38,175 bases of DNA from Planctomycetaceae bacterium (GTDB lineage Bacteria; Planctomycetota; Planctomycetia; Pirellulales; UBA1268), in NCBI GenBank assembly GCA_021300535.1, contig JAJTED010000005.1, positions 1-38,175 of the forward strand. The letters run 5' to 3'. Shown piece by piece: positions 25,753-34,867 of this stretch (position 1 is its first letter; every line of letters starts with the position of its first letter). A program made the position numbers and the translations under genes. The notes below the pieces were generated by a model. It searched no databases and was not told where the DNA came from. It worked only from the letters and a program-made list of their open reading frames with translations.

Positions 25753-26637
25753 GTGAGAATCGTCGTTACGGGTGCCAATGGTTTCGTCGGCAGCCGGATC
25801 GTCGAGCGACTGGTCCGCGAAGGACGGCACGTCGTGGCCGTCGGCCGCGGCATCGCCCGGCGCGACTGCGAGGTGGTCGACGAGCGGTTCGACCGCTGCG
25901 ACTGGTCGCGGCTCGGTCCCTGCGACGCCCTCCTGCACTTCGCCGCCATCAACGACACGTCGGTCGCGGACGAGGCGGAACTGCAACGGGTCAACGTCGA
26001 TGCGGCGCTCACCACGCTGGAGGCCGCCGCCGCGGGCTGCCGCCGGATCGTCTACGCGTCGACGCTGCACGTCTACGGCCACGCGCCGGCACCGCTCGCC
26101 GCCGGCCGCTCGCGGCCCGAGCCCGTGACCGCCTACGGCCGCTCGAAGCTGGCCCTGGAGCGGGAGGCGGCGGCGTTCGCGGCCCACCGCGGCGTGGGCT
26201 GCGTCGGTCTGCGGCTGGCCAACGTCTACGGGCCGGGCGAGGGGCACAAGGGCCGGATGGCGAGCCAGGTGCTGCAGATCGCCCGGCAGATGCGGGAGGG
26301 CGATCCCGAGATCTTCGCGCCCGGCACCCAGGTCCGCGACTTCGTCCACGTCGACGACGTGGCGGCGGCGGCCGTCGCCGCCGTGCGGCTCGCTGACGCG
26401 CCGGGACACCGGCTGCTCGACTGCGGCTCGGGCCTCGGCACGTCGTTCAACGAACTCGTCAGCCTGCTCAACGCGGCGCTCGGGCTGAAGCGACAGCCGC
26501 GGTACATCCCCGAGCCGGCCGGATACCTGCGGCACGTGGTGCTCGACGTGGCCGACACCGTGGCCCGGCTCGACTGGCACCCCCGGCCGCTCGCCGCCGG
26601 CATCGCCGACTACCTCGCGGCGGGTGAACTCGCGTGA
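25753..26637 (+). CDS. hldD: ADP-glyceromanno-heptose 6-epimerase-like SDR (HldD-like)
   Basis: This 294-residue extended SDR begins MRIVVTGANGFVGSRIV, has the catalytic Tyr128 and Lys132 in AYGRSK, and most tellingly NVYGPGEGHKGRMA (157-170), which closely parallels the NVYGPREGHKGSMAS segment of HldD. RDFVHVDDVA and the C-terminal PRYIPEP also fit. HldD converts ADP-D-glycero-D-manno-heptose to the L,D form for LPS core. The acidic residues that would define NADP or NAD binding are not clear. GTG 25753 places the Rossmann strand at the N-terminus; GTG 25741 is possible. A GT-rich leader lies upstream and its stop overlaps the next GTG by 4 nt (GTGA), so the next gene is coupled. Confidence 0.82.
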   Translation: MRIVVTGANGFVGSRIVERLVREGRHVVAVGRGIARRDCEVVDERFDRCDWSRLGPCDALLHFAAINDTSVADEAELQRVNVDAALTTLEAAAAGCRRIVYASTLHVYGHAPAPLAAGRSRPEPVTAYGRSKLALEREAAAFAAHRGVGCVGLRLANVYGPGEGHKGRMASQVLQIARQMREGDPEIFAPGTQVRDFVHVDDVAAAAVAAVRLADAPGHRLLDCGSGLGTSFNELVSLLNAALGLKRQPRYIPEPAGYLRHVVLDVADTVARLDWHPRPLAAGIADYLAAGELA

Positions 26638-28268
26638 GCGGCGAACCGCGGGGCGTGGCCGACGCGATCCGCGGCCCCGCGCGTCAGGCCGCCCTGCTCG
26701 TCGCGGCGACGCTTGTCGTCTTCCTTCCCGCCCTGTCGGCCGACTTCGTCTACGACGCCCGGATGCAGATCCTCACCGACCCGTTCCTGCACGACATGCG
26801 GAACTGGTGGCCCGTGCTCACCTTCCAGACGCTGCGGATGGACGTGCTCGACTTCAATCGGCCCGTCAACCTGGCGTCGCTGATGCTCGACGCCACGCTC
26901 TGGGGCCGGGAGCCCTTCGGCTATCACCTCACCAGCGTGCTCCTCCACGCCGCGAACGTGCTGCTCGTGTGGTCCGTCTGGCGGTCCTTGCGGGGCGCGG
27001 ACCGCGTGGCGGGCGCGGCTGGCGCATCGTGGCTGGACGTCGGCACGACGATCCTGCCGCCCCTGCTCTTCGCGGTGCACCCCGTGGTCACGGAGGCCGT
27101 GTGCGAGCCGTCGTTCCGCGAGGATCTGCTCGTGGCGTTTTTCACATTGGCCGCGCTGCGGCTGGCGCTGCGGCACCGGCCGGCGGGCGGATCGCGGGAC
27201 GTCGTGCGGGCCCTCGCCTGCGTGGCCTGCTGCCTGCTGGCGATCGGGAGCAAGGAATCGGGCGTGGCCGCCCCGGGGATCCTCGCCGTGTATTGGTGGT
27301 GCTTCCGCCGCGGCGAGCCGCGGCGGTTCTGGGCCGTCGCGATCGGCGGCGGGGCGGCGGCGGTGGCCGTGTTCCTCGCCCTCCGCTTCCGCCTCGAGGT
27401 GATCCCCTCGAAGATTTTCGAAGACCGTCCGCAGTACCCGGGAGGAGGTTTTCTCGCGGCCATGACGCTCGAGCCGCGGATCCTGGCGTTGTACGCGCAG
27501 CTGGTCGTGGCGCCCGTCAACCAGTCCGCCGACTACGGCTCGTACTCGATCCGCCATCTGCCGCTGCCGGCGGCGCTGGCCCTCGTGGGACTGCTGGTCG
27601 CGCTGGCCGTGGTGGGGATCCGCCGCGACCGGCGGCTCGCGATCGCCGTGGCGGTGGTCCTCCTGCCGCTGGTGCCGGTCGCCAATCTCGTGCCGATCTA
27701 CCGGGCCGCGGCCGATCGCTACCTCTACCTGCCGATCGCCGGCGTGGGCCTGGCGGTCGGCTGCCTGCTCGACGCGCCGTGGCTGGCCGGTCGCGGCGCG
27801 GTGCGCACGAAGCTCATGTTCGGCTGCGGGGTGGCGGTCGCGGCGCTGGCGATCGCCTGCACGGCGCGGCAGCGGGTGTGGGCGGGCTCGGTGCCGCTGT
27901 GGCAGGACACTTTCGCCAAGAACCCGGCTGCCTACACGGCGGCCGCCGGGCTCGCCGGCGCGCTGTGGGAAGCGGGCCAACTGGTGGAGGCGGAGCGAGC
28001 GGCCCGGATCGCGATCGAGCGGTGTGCCGGTCGAGAGGGTGACGCCTGGGCGACGCTTGCGCTCGTGCTCGACGCACAGGGCCGGACCGCCGAGGCGGAT
28101 GAGGCCCTGGAAAAGGCGTTGGCCGCGGAGCCGCGGCTGGCACGGCCCGCCGATCGCGTAGCCGTCATGGCGATGGAGCGGGCTTTCGCCGCAGCGCTGG
28201 AGCGGCTGCTCGAACGCCGCCATCGTTCGCCTGCGCGGGTGCTTTCTTTGCCTGCCCCCGCGCCGTAG
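26634..28268 (+). CDS. TMTC-like polytopic membrane protein with short TPR tail (1 of 2)
   Basis: The protein (544 residues) has about ten membrane segments and then a TPR-like soluble tail (about 440-520, with LAGALWEAGQLVEAERAARIAI and ALEKALAAEPRLARPAD). DFVYDARMQILTDP in the first outside loop resembles the catalytic acidic motif of O-mannosyltransferase-like TMTC/PMT proteins; HPVVTEAVCEPSFREDLL and ADRYLYLPIAGVGLAVG are further family landmarks. TMTC proteins transfer mannose from a polyprenyl-phosphate donor to secreted proteins in eukaryotes; bacterial relatives are mostly uncharacterised. GTG 26634 overlaps the HldD-like stop. The following gene encodes a longer version, and a DPM-synthase-like GT2 lies just beyond, which fits a donor-plus-transferase system. 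Confidence 0.82.
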   Translation: MSGEPRGVADAIRGPARQAALLVAATLVVFLPALSADFVYDARMQILTDPFLHDMRNWWPVLTFQTLRMDVLDFNRPVNLASLMLDATLWGREPFGYHLTSVLLHAANVLLVWSVWRSLRGADRVAGAAGASWLDVGTTILPPLLFAVHPVVTEAVCEPSFREDLLVAFFTLAALRLALRHRPAGGSRDVVRALACVACCLLAIGSKESGVAAPGILAVYWWCFRRGEPRRFWAVAIGGGAAAVAVFLALRFRLEVIPSKIFEDRPQYPGGGFLAAMTLEPRILALYAQLVVAPVNQSADYGSYSIRHLPLPAALALVGLLVALAVVGIRRDRRLAIAVAVVLLPLVPVANLVPIYRAAADRYLYLPIAGVGLAVGCLLDAPWLAGRGAVRTKLMFGCGVAVAALAIACTARQRVWAGSVPLWQDTFAKNPAAYTAAAGLAGALWEAGQLVEAERAARIAIERCAGREGDAWATLALVLDAQGRTAEADEALEKALAAEPRLARPADRVAVMAMERAFAAALERLLERRHRSPARVLSLPAPAP

Positions 28269-28279
28269 ACTCTCGCCGT

Positions 28280-30262
28280 ATGGGAACCACTCGCCGCGCT
28301 TCGCGCCAGGCTCGAGAGACTCGTGTGCCGTCGGCGGCCGCAGTCGTAACCCCGTCATCGACCGACGGCCATGGCGTGGTCGAGGCGTGGCGGGACTTCA
28401 TCTTCGAAATCGCGATCATCGTGCTCGCGACCCTGTGGATCTACTCGCCCGCCTACCACGGTGACTGGCTCTGGGACGACGACCAGTCGATCACGCAGAA
28501 CGCGGTCGCGCAGGGGCCGTGGAACTTCTACAAGCACTGGATCTGGCCCGATGGAGCCGACTACTGGCCGCTGACGGGCACCGGATTCTGGATCCAGTGG
28601 CACCTGTTCGGGATGAACCAGACCGGCTACCACGTCGTCAACATCGTGTTCCACATCCTCGGCGCACTGGCGTTCTGGCGATTGCTGCACGTGATGCGGC
28701 TGCCGGGCGCCTGGCTCGGGGGCCTGCTGTTCGCCATCCACCCCGTGGGCGTGGAATCGGTGGCCTGGGTTTCCGAGTTCAAGAACACGCTCTCCCTGCC
28801 GCTGCTCATGCTCGCGGCGGCCGCGTACGTGCGCTGCGACGAGGCCGACAAGGAGTCGCCGCAGGCGGCGCGGTTCTACGTCGCGGCGGTCGGTCTTTAT
28901 CTGTTGGCGATGTTCGCCAAGACGTCGATGGTGATGTTTCCGTTCGTCGTCCTCGCCTACGCCTGGTGGAAGCACGGCCGGATCGGCTTCCGTGACCTGG
29001 CGGCGAGCGTGCCGTTCTTTCTGATCTCGCTCGTGCTCGGACTGATGACCATCAAGTTCCAGCACGAAAAGGCGATCGGTGCGGAGACGATCCTCGTGGG
29101 TCATTGGTGGACGCTGTCGGGGCTGGCGCAGCGATTCGCCCTGGCCGGCATGTCGATCCTTCACTACCTGTGGAAGACCGTCTGGCCGTTCGATCTCCTC
29201 ACCATCTATCCGCGCTGGAACGTCGAACCGCCGAAGGTCTGGCAGTTCCTTCCCTGGCCCCTGATCGGCGCCGCCGTGTGGTGGCTGTGGGGCAGGCGCG
29301 GCACCGCCGAGCAGCCGACCTGGCAGCGGCACATGCTCTTCGTGTTCGCGTTTTTCGTGCTCATGCTGTTTCCGATCCTCGGCTTCGTGACCATCTCCTA
29401 TATGCGGATCACGTGGGTCGCCGACCACTTCCTCTATCTGCCGATGGTCGGCTTCATCGGCTTCGGCGCCGCGGCCATCGCGACCGCGTACGGGAAGCTC
29501 AGCATCCCCGAGCGGCCCGTCGCGTTGGCGGCGGGCGCGATCCTGCTCGCGGTGCTCGGGTTCGCCTCGTTTCGCTATGCCCACGTCTGGGCCGGCGAGG
29601 AGACGCTCTGGCCGCACACCATCGCCGGCCATCCCAGCCCCTGCACCTACCCCCGGTGCGGCTGCTGGCAGGCCCACAACCGGCTGGGTGCGAAGAAGTT
29701 CGCCCGCGGGGACGTGGACGGGGCGCACTTTCACTTCCAGAACTCCACCCGGCTGCGGCCCGACCTCGGAGAGACGCACAACAATCTCGGCACCACCCAT
29801 TCCGCCCGGGCGCAGATGGCCGCCCAGCAGGGGAATCAGGACGCGGCCAGGCGGGAGATGGAGCTGGCGATCGAGCAGTTTCGCGCGGCGTTTCAAGCGA
29901 CGCCGCAGGCACCGATGATCCAACTCAACCTGGCCAATGCACAGGCGGCCGCGGGGCTGTTCGCCGACGCGGCCGACAACTACGGGCAGATGGTAAAAAG
30001 GATTCCGCGGAACGCGGGACTCTGGAACAACTACGGCGTCGCCTTGTTTCGGCAGGGCATCAACGACCGGGCCATCGAGGCGTTCCGGCAGGCGTTGGCG
30101 ATCGATCCGAACTTCAAGGACGCCAGGGAGAGTCTGGCAATCGCGACGGGGGAAAAGCCCGCGCCGCAGGCACCGCCGCCGACTGCGGCTCCAGGCGGCC
30201 AGCTGCAGCTCAACGTGCCACAGTCGCCGACGCTCGGGCCCACCCCGCTGCTGCAGCGCTGA
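28280..30262 (+). CDS. TMTC-like polytopic membrane protein with TPR domain (2 of 2)
   Basis: The 660-residue protein has a soluble N-terminus, about ten membrane segments (roughly 40-440) and a TPR region (about 460-620: AHNRLGAKKFARGDVDGAHFHF, LGETHNNLGTTHSARAQ, LWNNYGVALFRQGINDRAIEAF). DWLWDDDQSITQN in the first loop is the acidic motif expected of PMT/TMTC catalytic sites, and HPVGVESVAWVSEFKNTLS and ADHFLYLPMVGFIGFG match the related gene before it. It probably glycosylates envelope or exported proteins using a polyprenyl-phosphate sugar, with the TPR part recruiting the substrate or partner. The C-terminal 50 residues are Pro/Gln-rich. The TGA stop and the stop of the convergent GT2 gene form one TGATCA palindrome. 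Confidence 0.85.
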   Translation: MGTTRRASRQARETRVPSAAAVVTPSSTDGHGVVEAWRDFIFEIAIIVLATLWIYSPAYHGDWLWDDDQSITQNAVAQGPWNFYKHWIWPDGADYWPLTGTGFWIQWHLFGMNQTGYHVVNIVFHILGALAFWRLLHVMRLPGAWLGGLLFAIHPVGVESVAWVSEFKNTLSLPLLMLAAAAYVRCDEADKESPQAARFYVAAVGLYLLAMFAKTSMVMFPFVVLAYAWWKHGRIGFRDLAASVPFFLISLVLGLMTIKFQHEKAIGAETILVGHWWTLSGLAQRFALAGMSILHYLWKTVWPFDLLTIYPRWNVEPPKVWQFLPWPLIGAAVWWLWGRRGTAEQPTWQRHMLFVFAFFVLMLFPILGFVTISYMRITWVADHFLYLPMVGFIGFGAAAIATAYGKLSIPERPVALAAGAILLAVLGFASFRYAHVWAGEETLWPHTIAGHPSPCTYPRCGCWQAHNRLGAKKFARGDVDGAHFHFQNSTRLRPDLGETHNNLGTTHSARAQMAAQQGNQDAARREMELAIEQFRAAFQATPQAPMIQLNLANAQAAAGLFADAADNYGQMVKRIPRNAGLWNNYGVALFRQGINDRAIEAFRQALAIDPNFKDARESLAIATGEKPAPQAPPPTAAPGGQLQLNVPQSPTLGPTPLLQR

Positions 30263-31027
30263 TCACAGGCCGAGGCGGGCGGTCACGGCCAGACGCAGCA
30301 GCGCCCATCCGCCCGTCAGGGACTCGCGGAGCCCGGCCTTGCTCGATCCCCGCTCGCGGTTTGTAAATGTGATCGGCACCTCCACGATCCGGCCGCCCGC
30401 CTGGTGCGTCGTCCACAGCATCTCTTCCAGGAACGTGTAGCCGGTGGCGAACGCGTGCGGCCGGCCCGTGAAGCTCGCCACGCGGACCGCTCGGAAGCCG
30501 CTCGAGGCGTCGCGAACCGGCACGCCGACGACCCACCTGGTGAACCAGCCCACGAGCCGACTGACGACGTGTCTCCAGGCCGGCCAGCCGACGACCCGTC
30601 CGCCCGGCACACGCCGCGAGCCGAGCACCACGTCGGCCGGCCTGCCGCCCGCCGGGTGCATGGCAGCGAGCAGCCGCGGGATGTCCTCCGGGGCGTGGCT
30701 CAGGTCGGCGTCCATGTTGACCACGATCTCGAATCCATGCCGCGCCGCCAGCATGAAGCCCTCGAGGATCGCGCCGCCCAGGCCGCGGCGGCCGCGGCGG
30801 ACGAGGACGTGCAACCGCGGCTCGCGGGCGGTGCGATCGAGGGCCACCACGCCGGTGCCGTCCGGCGAGTCGTCATCCACGATCAAAAGCTGCGGGTCGG
30901 GCGCCGCGGCAAGGACGCCGTCGATCAGCTGGTCGACGTTGGCCCGTTCCTCGTAGGTGGCGGCCACGACGAGGACGCGGCCGGACGGCCAGGCGGCGGA
31001 GGATGTGATGTCGGCGACGGGGGGCAT
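30263..31027 (-). CDS. Glycosyltransferase family 2, dolichol-phosphate mannose synthase-like
   Basis: This 254-residue protein has the DPM1-type catalytic domain: VVAATYEERANVDQLI at the start, DDDSPDGTG (51-59), NMDADLSH (DAD at 106-108, metal-binding), GSRRVPGGRVVGWPAWR and DASSGFRAVR in the acceptor region, and FTNRERGSSKAG near the end. No C-terminal membrane domain follows, so it is a single-domain soluble or peripheral enzyme. The family makes polyprenyl-phosphate-mannose or -glucose, the donor used by PMT/TMTC-type transferases. It sits directly against the TMTC genes, convergent, and upstream is the ExeA-like ATPase gene, 32 nt away on the same strand. A direct donor-acceptor relationship with the two TMTC proteins is likely but unproven. 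Confidence 0.9.
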   Translation of the reverse strand: MPPVADITSSAAWPSGRVLVVAATYEERANVDQLIDGVLAAAPDPQLLIVDDDSPDGTGVVALDRTAREPRLHVLVRRGRRGLGGAILEGFMLAARHGFEIVVNMDADLSHAPEDIPRLLAAMHPAGGRPADVVLGSRRVPGGRVVGWPAWRHVVSRLVGWFTRWVVGVPVRDASSGFRAVRVASFTGRPHAFATGYTFLEEMLWTTHQAGGRIVEVPITFTNRERGSSKAGLRESLTGGWALLRLAVTARLGL

Positions 31028-31059
31028 GGCCACGATTTTGGCAGCCCGGCCCGCTGCAT

Positions 31060-32472
31060 TCACCTGCCGCTCGGCTGGGGCGTGGAGTCGCCGCGGCGGA
31101 GGCGGGCGAAGAGGCTGCGGTAATCGCCCGGACGCACGGCCGCGACCACCGGCCGCCCCGGCGTTTGGAACGGCTCCATGTCCTCCTCGATCACGACCAT
31201 GTCGGAGTCGTCCGCGTCGGCAGCCGCGGCCGCTGGTTGCGGGATGGCCGTCGTGACGACGGCCGCGCCGTCGTCCGCGGTCGGTGTCGCGGCCGGCGCG
31301 ACCGTCGGCAGCTCGATCCGTTCGCAGGCCGACAGCTGCCGGGCCATCGTCTCGCCCTCGCGGCTCGACACGTGTCGGCACTCGCGGAAATCGTCGGGCC
31401 CCCGCATCAGGAACCGTTCGACGGCGTCGCGCTCCTGCTCGAAGAACTCCTCGAAGGGATCGCCCGATCCATCGAACACGAGCTCCACCTCGGGACCGCT
31501 CCAGGGATCCCCCGCGCGGCCCGCCCGCGGGGGATCGTCGTGATCGGCCACCGCCACGCCCTCGTCGAACCCGCCGAACTCGATGACATCCATGCCCGCA
31601 CGGGCTGGGCCGTCGTCGGTCAGTTCGTGGTCGAACGCACCGCCGCGGCCGAACTCCAGGGATGAAACGCCGCCGACCGGGCCCGGGTCGGAGTGTGCCG
31701 TCGGGGCTGGCAGCCGTTGGATGTCGCGCCACGCCGCGGCGATGGCGGCGGGCGGGACCGGCGTCGTGGCGTCGCCGCGCAGCACGAGCGCGTGGTCGCA
31801 GAGCTGGTTGATCAGTCGGGGCACGCCGTCGGTGGCGGTGAACACCGCGTCGTCACAGCCCGGCGCGAACAGCGCGTGCCAGTCGCAGCCGGCCGTCCTC
31901 GTCTGCGTACGCAGATAGGCGACGGTCTCGCCGTGGTCGAGCGGCTCGAGATAGCTCCGCACGGCGATCCGCTGGGCGAGGCTCTCCATCCGCGGCAGGC
32001 CGAGCAGCTCCTCGAGTTTGGTCGAGCCGGCGAGCACGATGTGCACCGCGGGCAGCGGCGTGGGCACGTTGGTCAGGAGCCGCAGCTCCTCCATCAGCCG
32101 CGTGGGGAGAGTCTGCGCCTCGTCCACGAGCACGACGAGCCCCGAACCGGTCGCGGCCAGACCCCGGATCCGCTCGACGAGCGCGATCCGCAGCTCGGCT
32201 TCGTCGATGCCCCGATACGGCTCCCCGATCTCGGCGAGGATCGCCTGCCACAGGGCCCGCCGCGTGCAGATCCGCGCGCCCGAGAGGAGGGCGACGTCAA
32301 AGTCGTCCCGAACCCGCTCCGCGATCAGCGCCAGCACCAGCGACTTTCCCGTGCCGGGCGGGCCGACCACGATCGCCACGCCCTCGGCCCGACGAATCGC
32401 CCGCTCCGTGCCCGTGACCGCCGCCTCGGTGGCCGGCGCCGGGTGGTAGAACTGCGGTCGCGGCGCGGCCAT
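31060..32472 (-). CDS. ExeA/GspA-like AAA ATPase with long C-terminal extension
   Basis: The protein (470 residues from ATG 32472) has an AAA+ domain with Walker A GPPGTGKS (37-44), Walker B LVVLVDEAQ (112-120) and GVPRLINQLCDHAL as the sensor and lid part, the pattern of ExeA/MshM/TniB-type ATPases. The C-terminal 200 residues are acidic, Ala/Asp-rich and of low complexity (VEERFL-type helices, DADDSDMVVIEEDM), ending in a basic tail. No peptidoglycan-binding domain, as found in ExeA, is visible. ATG 32521 would add 16 residues; both starts lack a clear ribosome site. Relatives power secretion, pilus assembly or polysaccharide export. Its partner here is not evident; the divergent trpF starts 227 bp away. 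Confidence 0.83.
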   Translation of the reverse strand: MAAPRPQFYHPAPATEAAVTGTERAIRRAEGVAIVVGPPGTGKSLVLALIAERVRDDFDVALLSGARICTRRALWQAILAEIGEPYRGIDEAELRIALVERIRGLAATGSGLVVLVDEAQTLPTRLMEELRLLTNVPTPLPAVHIVLAGSTKLEELLGLPRMESLAQRIAVRSYLEPLDHGETVAYLRTQTRTAGCDWHALFAPGCDDAVFTATDGVPRLINQLCDHALVLRGDATTPVPPAAIAAAWRDIQRLPAPTAHSDPGPVGGVSSLEFGRGGAFDHELTDDGPARAGMDVIEFGGFDEGVAVADHDDPPRAGRAGDPWSGPEVELVFDGSGDPFEEFFEQERDAVERFLMRGPDDFRECRHVSSREGETMARQLSACERIELPTVAPAATPTADDGAAVVTTAIPQPAAAAADADDSDMVVIEEDMEPFQTPGRPVVAAVRPGDYRSLFARLRRGDSTPQPSGR

Positions 32473-32699
32473 GAAGGGGCGGGTCGAGGGATGGCGGCGT
32501 CGGGCGTGCATCGTGGCGTTGGTTCCGAGAGGATGACGGCCAGATCGGCCGCCTGCACCATGAGGTTTCGACCAACGCCCCCGGGTTCCTGCACCGTCTG
32601 ACGGCGGCGTAGACTTTCCGGATCGGGAAGACGGCACCCCGGCGCGCGGTCGCGCCGAATGTGCCGTCACGGCGCGGCGTTCCGCGCACAGAGGTGGGA

Positions 32700-33425
32700 A
32701 TGATCGAGCCGTTGTTCCACGTGAAGATCTGTGGCGTCATGTCGCCGGGCGACGCGCGGCTCGTGGCCGCCGCCGGCGCCGATGCGATGGGTCTCAACTT
32801 CGTCGCCGGGTCGCCGCGGCACCTGGAGGTCGCTGCGGCGCGGGCGGTGGCGGAGGCGGCGCCCCGGGGCGTGCTCAAGGTCGGGGTGTTCGCCGGAACG
32901 TCGGCCGCCGACATCCGCCGGGTGGCGATGATCGTCGGTCTCGACGCGATCCAACTGCACGGCCATCTGTTCGCCGTCGGCGATGATTGGGTGGTCGACG
33001 ATCCCGAACTGTGCGCGGCGCTCGTCGGTCTGCCCGTGATTCGTGCGGTGCGACTGGAGGAGGGGAGCACGGCCGGCGACCCGCTGGCGGGGGCGCGGCG
33101 CTGGATCGACCTGGCGGCCGCCGCCGGCACGGCACCCGCGATGGCGATCGTCGATGCCGCGGTGCCGCGGGGCACCGCCGCCGGACGACTCGGGGGCACC
33201 GGTGCGCGGGCCGACTGGGCCGCGGTCGCCGCGGCGGCAGCGCTGCCGGTGCCGCTGGCGCTGGCCGGTGGGCTGACGCCGGAGAACGTGCGGGCTGCCA
33301 TCATGGCCAGCGGCTGCCGGGCCGTGGATACCGCCAGCGGCGTCGAGTCGGCCCCCGGCGTGAAGGACCCGGGCCTCGTGCGGGCCTTCGTGGTCGCGGC
33401 CCGCGGGGCGTTGGGTTTAATGTAA
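32700..33425 (+). CDS. trpF: Phosphoribosylanthranilate isomerase
   Basis: The 241-residue protein has VKICGV near the N-terminus (catalytic Cys), GADAMGLNFV, IQLHG, the catalytic Asp in AIVDAAVP, GGTGARADW (LDxx..GGTGxxxDW-type motif), LALAGGLTPENV and VDTASGVESAPGVKDP, the full set of TrpF landmarks on a TIM barrel. It catalyses the Amadori rearrangement in tryptophan synthesis. It is longer than usual (about 200-210) because of insertions around residues 90-140. ATG 32700 follows GAGGTGGGA. No other trp gene is present, so trpF stands alone here. It is followed after 96 bp by ahcY with its own candidate promoter. Confidence 0.93.
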   Translation: MIEPLFHVKICGVMSPGDARLVAAAGADAMGLNFVAGSPRHLEVAAARAVAEAAPRGVLKVGVFAGTSAADIRRVAMIVGLDAIQLHGHLFAVGDDWVVDDPELCAALVGLPVIRAVRLEEGSTAGDPLAGARRWIDLAAAAGTAPAMAIVDAAVPRGTAAGRLGGTGARADWAAVAAAAALPVPLALAGGLTPENVRAAIMASGCRAVDTASGVESAPGVKDPGLVRAFVVAARGALGLM

Positions 33426-33444
33426 GCCTCGCGCCGGCCAACCC

Positions 33445-33472
33445 TTTGCGAATCGCGCCGGACCGCTAAGAT
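33445..33472 (+). promoter_or_regulatory. Candidate promoter of ahcY
   Basis: TTTGCG (33445-33450) and TAAGAT (33467-33472) are separated by 16 bp (TTGCGA with 15 bp is the alternative). TAAGAT matches the -10 consensus at 5 of 6 positions. The leader to GTG 33522 is about 43 nt and contains the strong AAGGAGG at 33509-33515. Confidence 0.4.
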
Positions 33473-33521
33473 TTGCCATTCAGACTGTCCGCACGTCTTC
33501 CCGTCTTCAAGGAGGTTCTCC

Positions 33522-34835
33522 GTGGCCCACGTCGAAACCCGTCTCCCGTACAAGGTTGCCGACCTGTCGCTCGCCGACTGGGGCCGCAAGGAGATCATGC
33601 TGGCCGAGAACGAGATGCCGGGCCTGATGGCGTTGCGGCAGAAGTATGGCCGCACCAGGCCGCTCACCGGCGCCCGGATCGCCGGCTGCCTGCACATGAC
33701 GATCCAGACGGCCGTGCTCATCGAGACCCTCAAGGAGCTCGGGGCCGAGGTCACCTGGAGCAGTTGCAACATCTTCTCGACCCAGGACCACGCCGCCGCC
33801 GCCATCGCCAAGGCCGGCATCCCGGTCTATGCCTGGAAGGGGCAGAACAACGAGGAGTTCGACTGGTGCATCGAGCAGACGCTGTTCTTCCCGGACGGCC
33901 AGCCGCTGAACATGATCCTCGACGACGGCGGCGACCTGACCTCGATGGTGCACAACAAGTTTCCGGAGCTGATCGGCGGAATCCGCGGCCTCTCCGAGGA
34001 GACCACCACGGGCGTCCACCGGCTCTATCAGATGCATGAAAACGGCGAGCTGAAGCTGCCGGCGATCAACGTCAACGACTCCTGCACGAAGAGCAAGTTC
34101 GACAACCTCTACGGCTGCCGCGAGAGCCTGGCCGACGGCATCAAGCGGGCCACCGACGTGATGGTGGCCGGCAAGGTGGTCGTGGTGGCCGGCTACGGCG
34201 ACGTGGGCAAGGGCTCGGCCCATGCCATGAAGTCGCTGGGCGCCCGCGTGATCGTCACCGAGATCGACCCCATCAACGCCTTGCAGGCGGTGATGGAGGG
34301 CTTCGAGGTGACGACGATGGAGGAGGCCTGCTCCCGCGGCCAGATCTTTGTCACGGCCACCGGCTGCCGGGACGTCATCCGGGGCGAGCACATCGCCCGG
34401 ATGCCCAACGATGCCATCGTCTGCAACATCGGCCACTTCGACCTGGAGATCGACGTCGCCTGGCTGGAAAACACGAAGGGCATCAAGAAGGTCGAGATCA
34501 AGCCCCAGGTGGACCGCTACACCCTCCCCTCGGGCAACAGCGTGCTCGTGCTCGCCGAGGGCCGGCTGGTGAACCTCGGCTGTGCGACCGGCCACCCGTC
34601 GTTCGTGATGAGCACGAGCTTCACCAACCAGGTGCTCGCCCAGATCGCCCTCTGGACCGAGGGCGACAAGTTCGAGATCGGCGTCCACCGCCTCCCGAAG
34701 AAACTCGACGAGGAAGTGGCCCGCCTGCACCTCGACAAGCTGGGCGTGAAGCTCACGAAGCTCACCGCCGAGCAGGCCGAGTATCTGCACGTGCCCGTCG
34801 AGGGTCCGTTCAAGCCCGAGTACTACCGGTACTAG
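33522..34835 (+). CDS. ahcY: Adenosylhomocysteinase (S-adenosyl-L-homocysteine hydrolase)
   Basis: This 437-residue enzyme hydrolyses S-adenosylhomocysteine to adenosine and homocysteine, relieving product inhibition of methyltransferases. Landmarks are [54 protein letters not shown], the NAD-binding [25 protein letters not shown] and the C-terminal KPEYYRY. The length fits the bacterial form without the 40-residue insert. The GTG start is fixed by AAGGAGG 6 nt upstream. No SAH riboswitch pattern is visible in the 96-bp leader. The several SAM methyltransferases in this window would raise the need for it, although its linkage to them is not close. Confidence 0.97.
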   Translation: MAHVETRLPYKVADLSLADWGRKEIMLAENEMPGLMALRQKYGRTRPLTGARIAGCLHMTIQTAVLIETLKELGAEVTWSSCNIFSTQDHAAAAIAKAGIPVYAWKGQNNEEFDWCIEQTLFFPDGQPLNMILDDGGDLTSMVHNKFPELIGGIRGLSEETTTGVHRLYQMHENGELKLPAINVNDSCTKSKFDNLYGCRESLADGIKRATDVMVAGKVVVVAGYGDVGKGSAHAMKSLGARVIVTEIDPINALQAVMEGFEVTTMEEACSRGQIFVTATGCRDVIRGEHIARMPNDAIVCNIGHFDLEIDVAWLENTKGIKKVEIKPQVDRYTLPSGNSVLVLAEGRLVNLGCATGHPSFVMSTSFTNQVLAQIALWTEGDKFEIGVHRLPKKLDEEVARLHLDKLGVKLTKLTAEQAEYLHVPVEGPFKPEYYRY

Positions 34836-34867
34836 TTTCACGCAAAACACCGGCATCCTGCCGCCAT

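Noticed and set aside
33426..33521. SAH riboswitch upstream of ahcY
   Set aside because: The 96-bp leader is short and I see no SAH-aptamer consensus or pseudoknot; a covariance search would be needed to reverse this.
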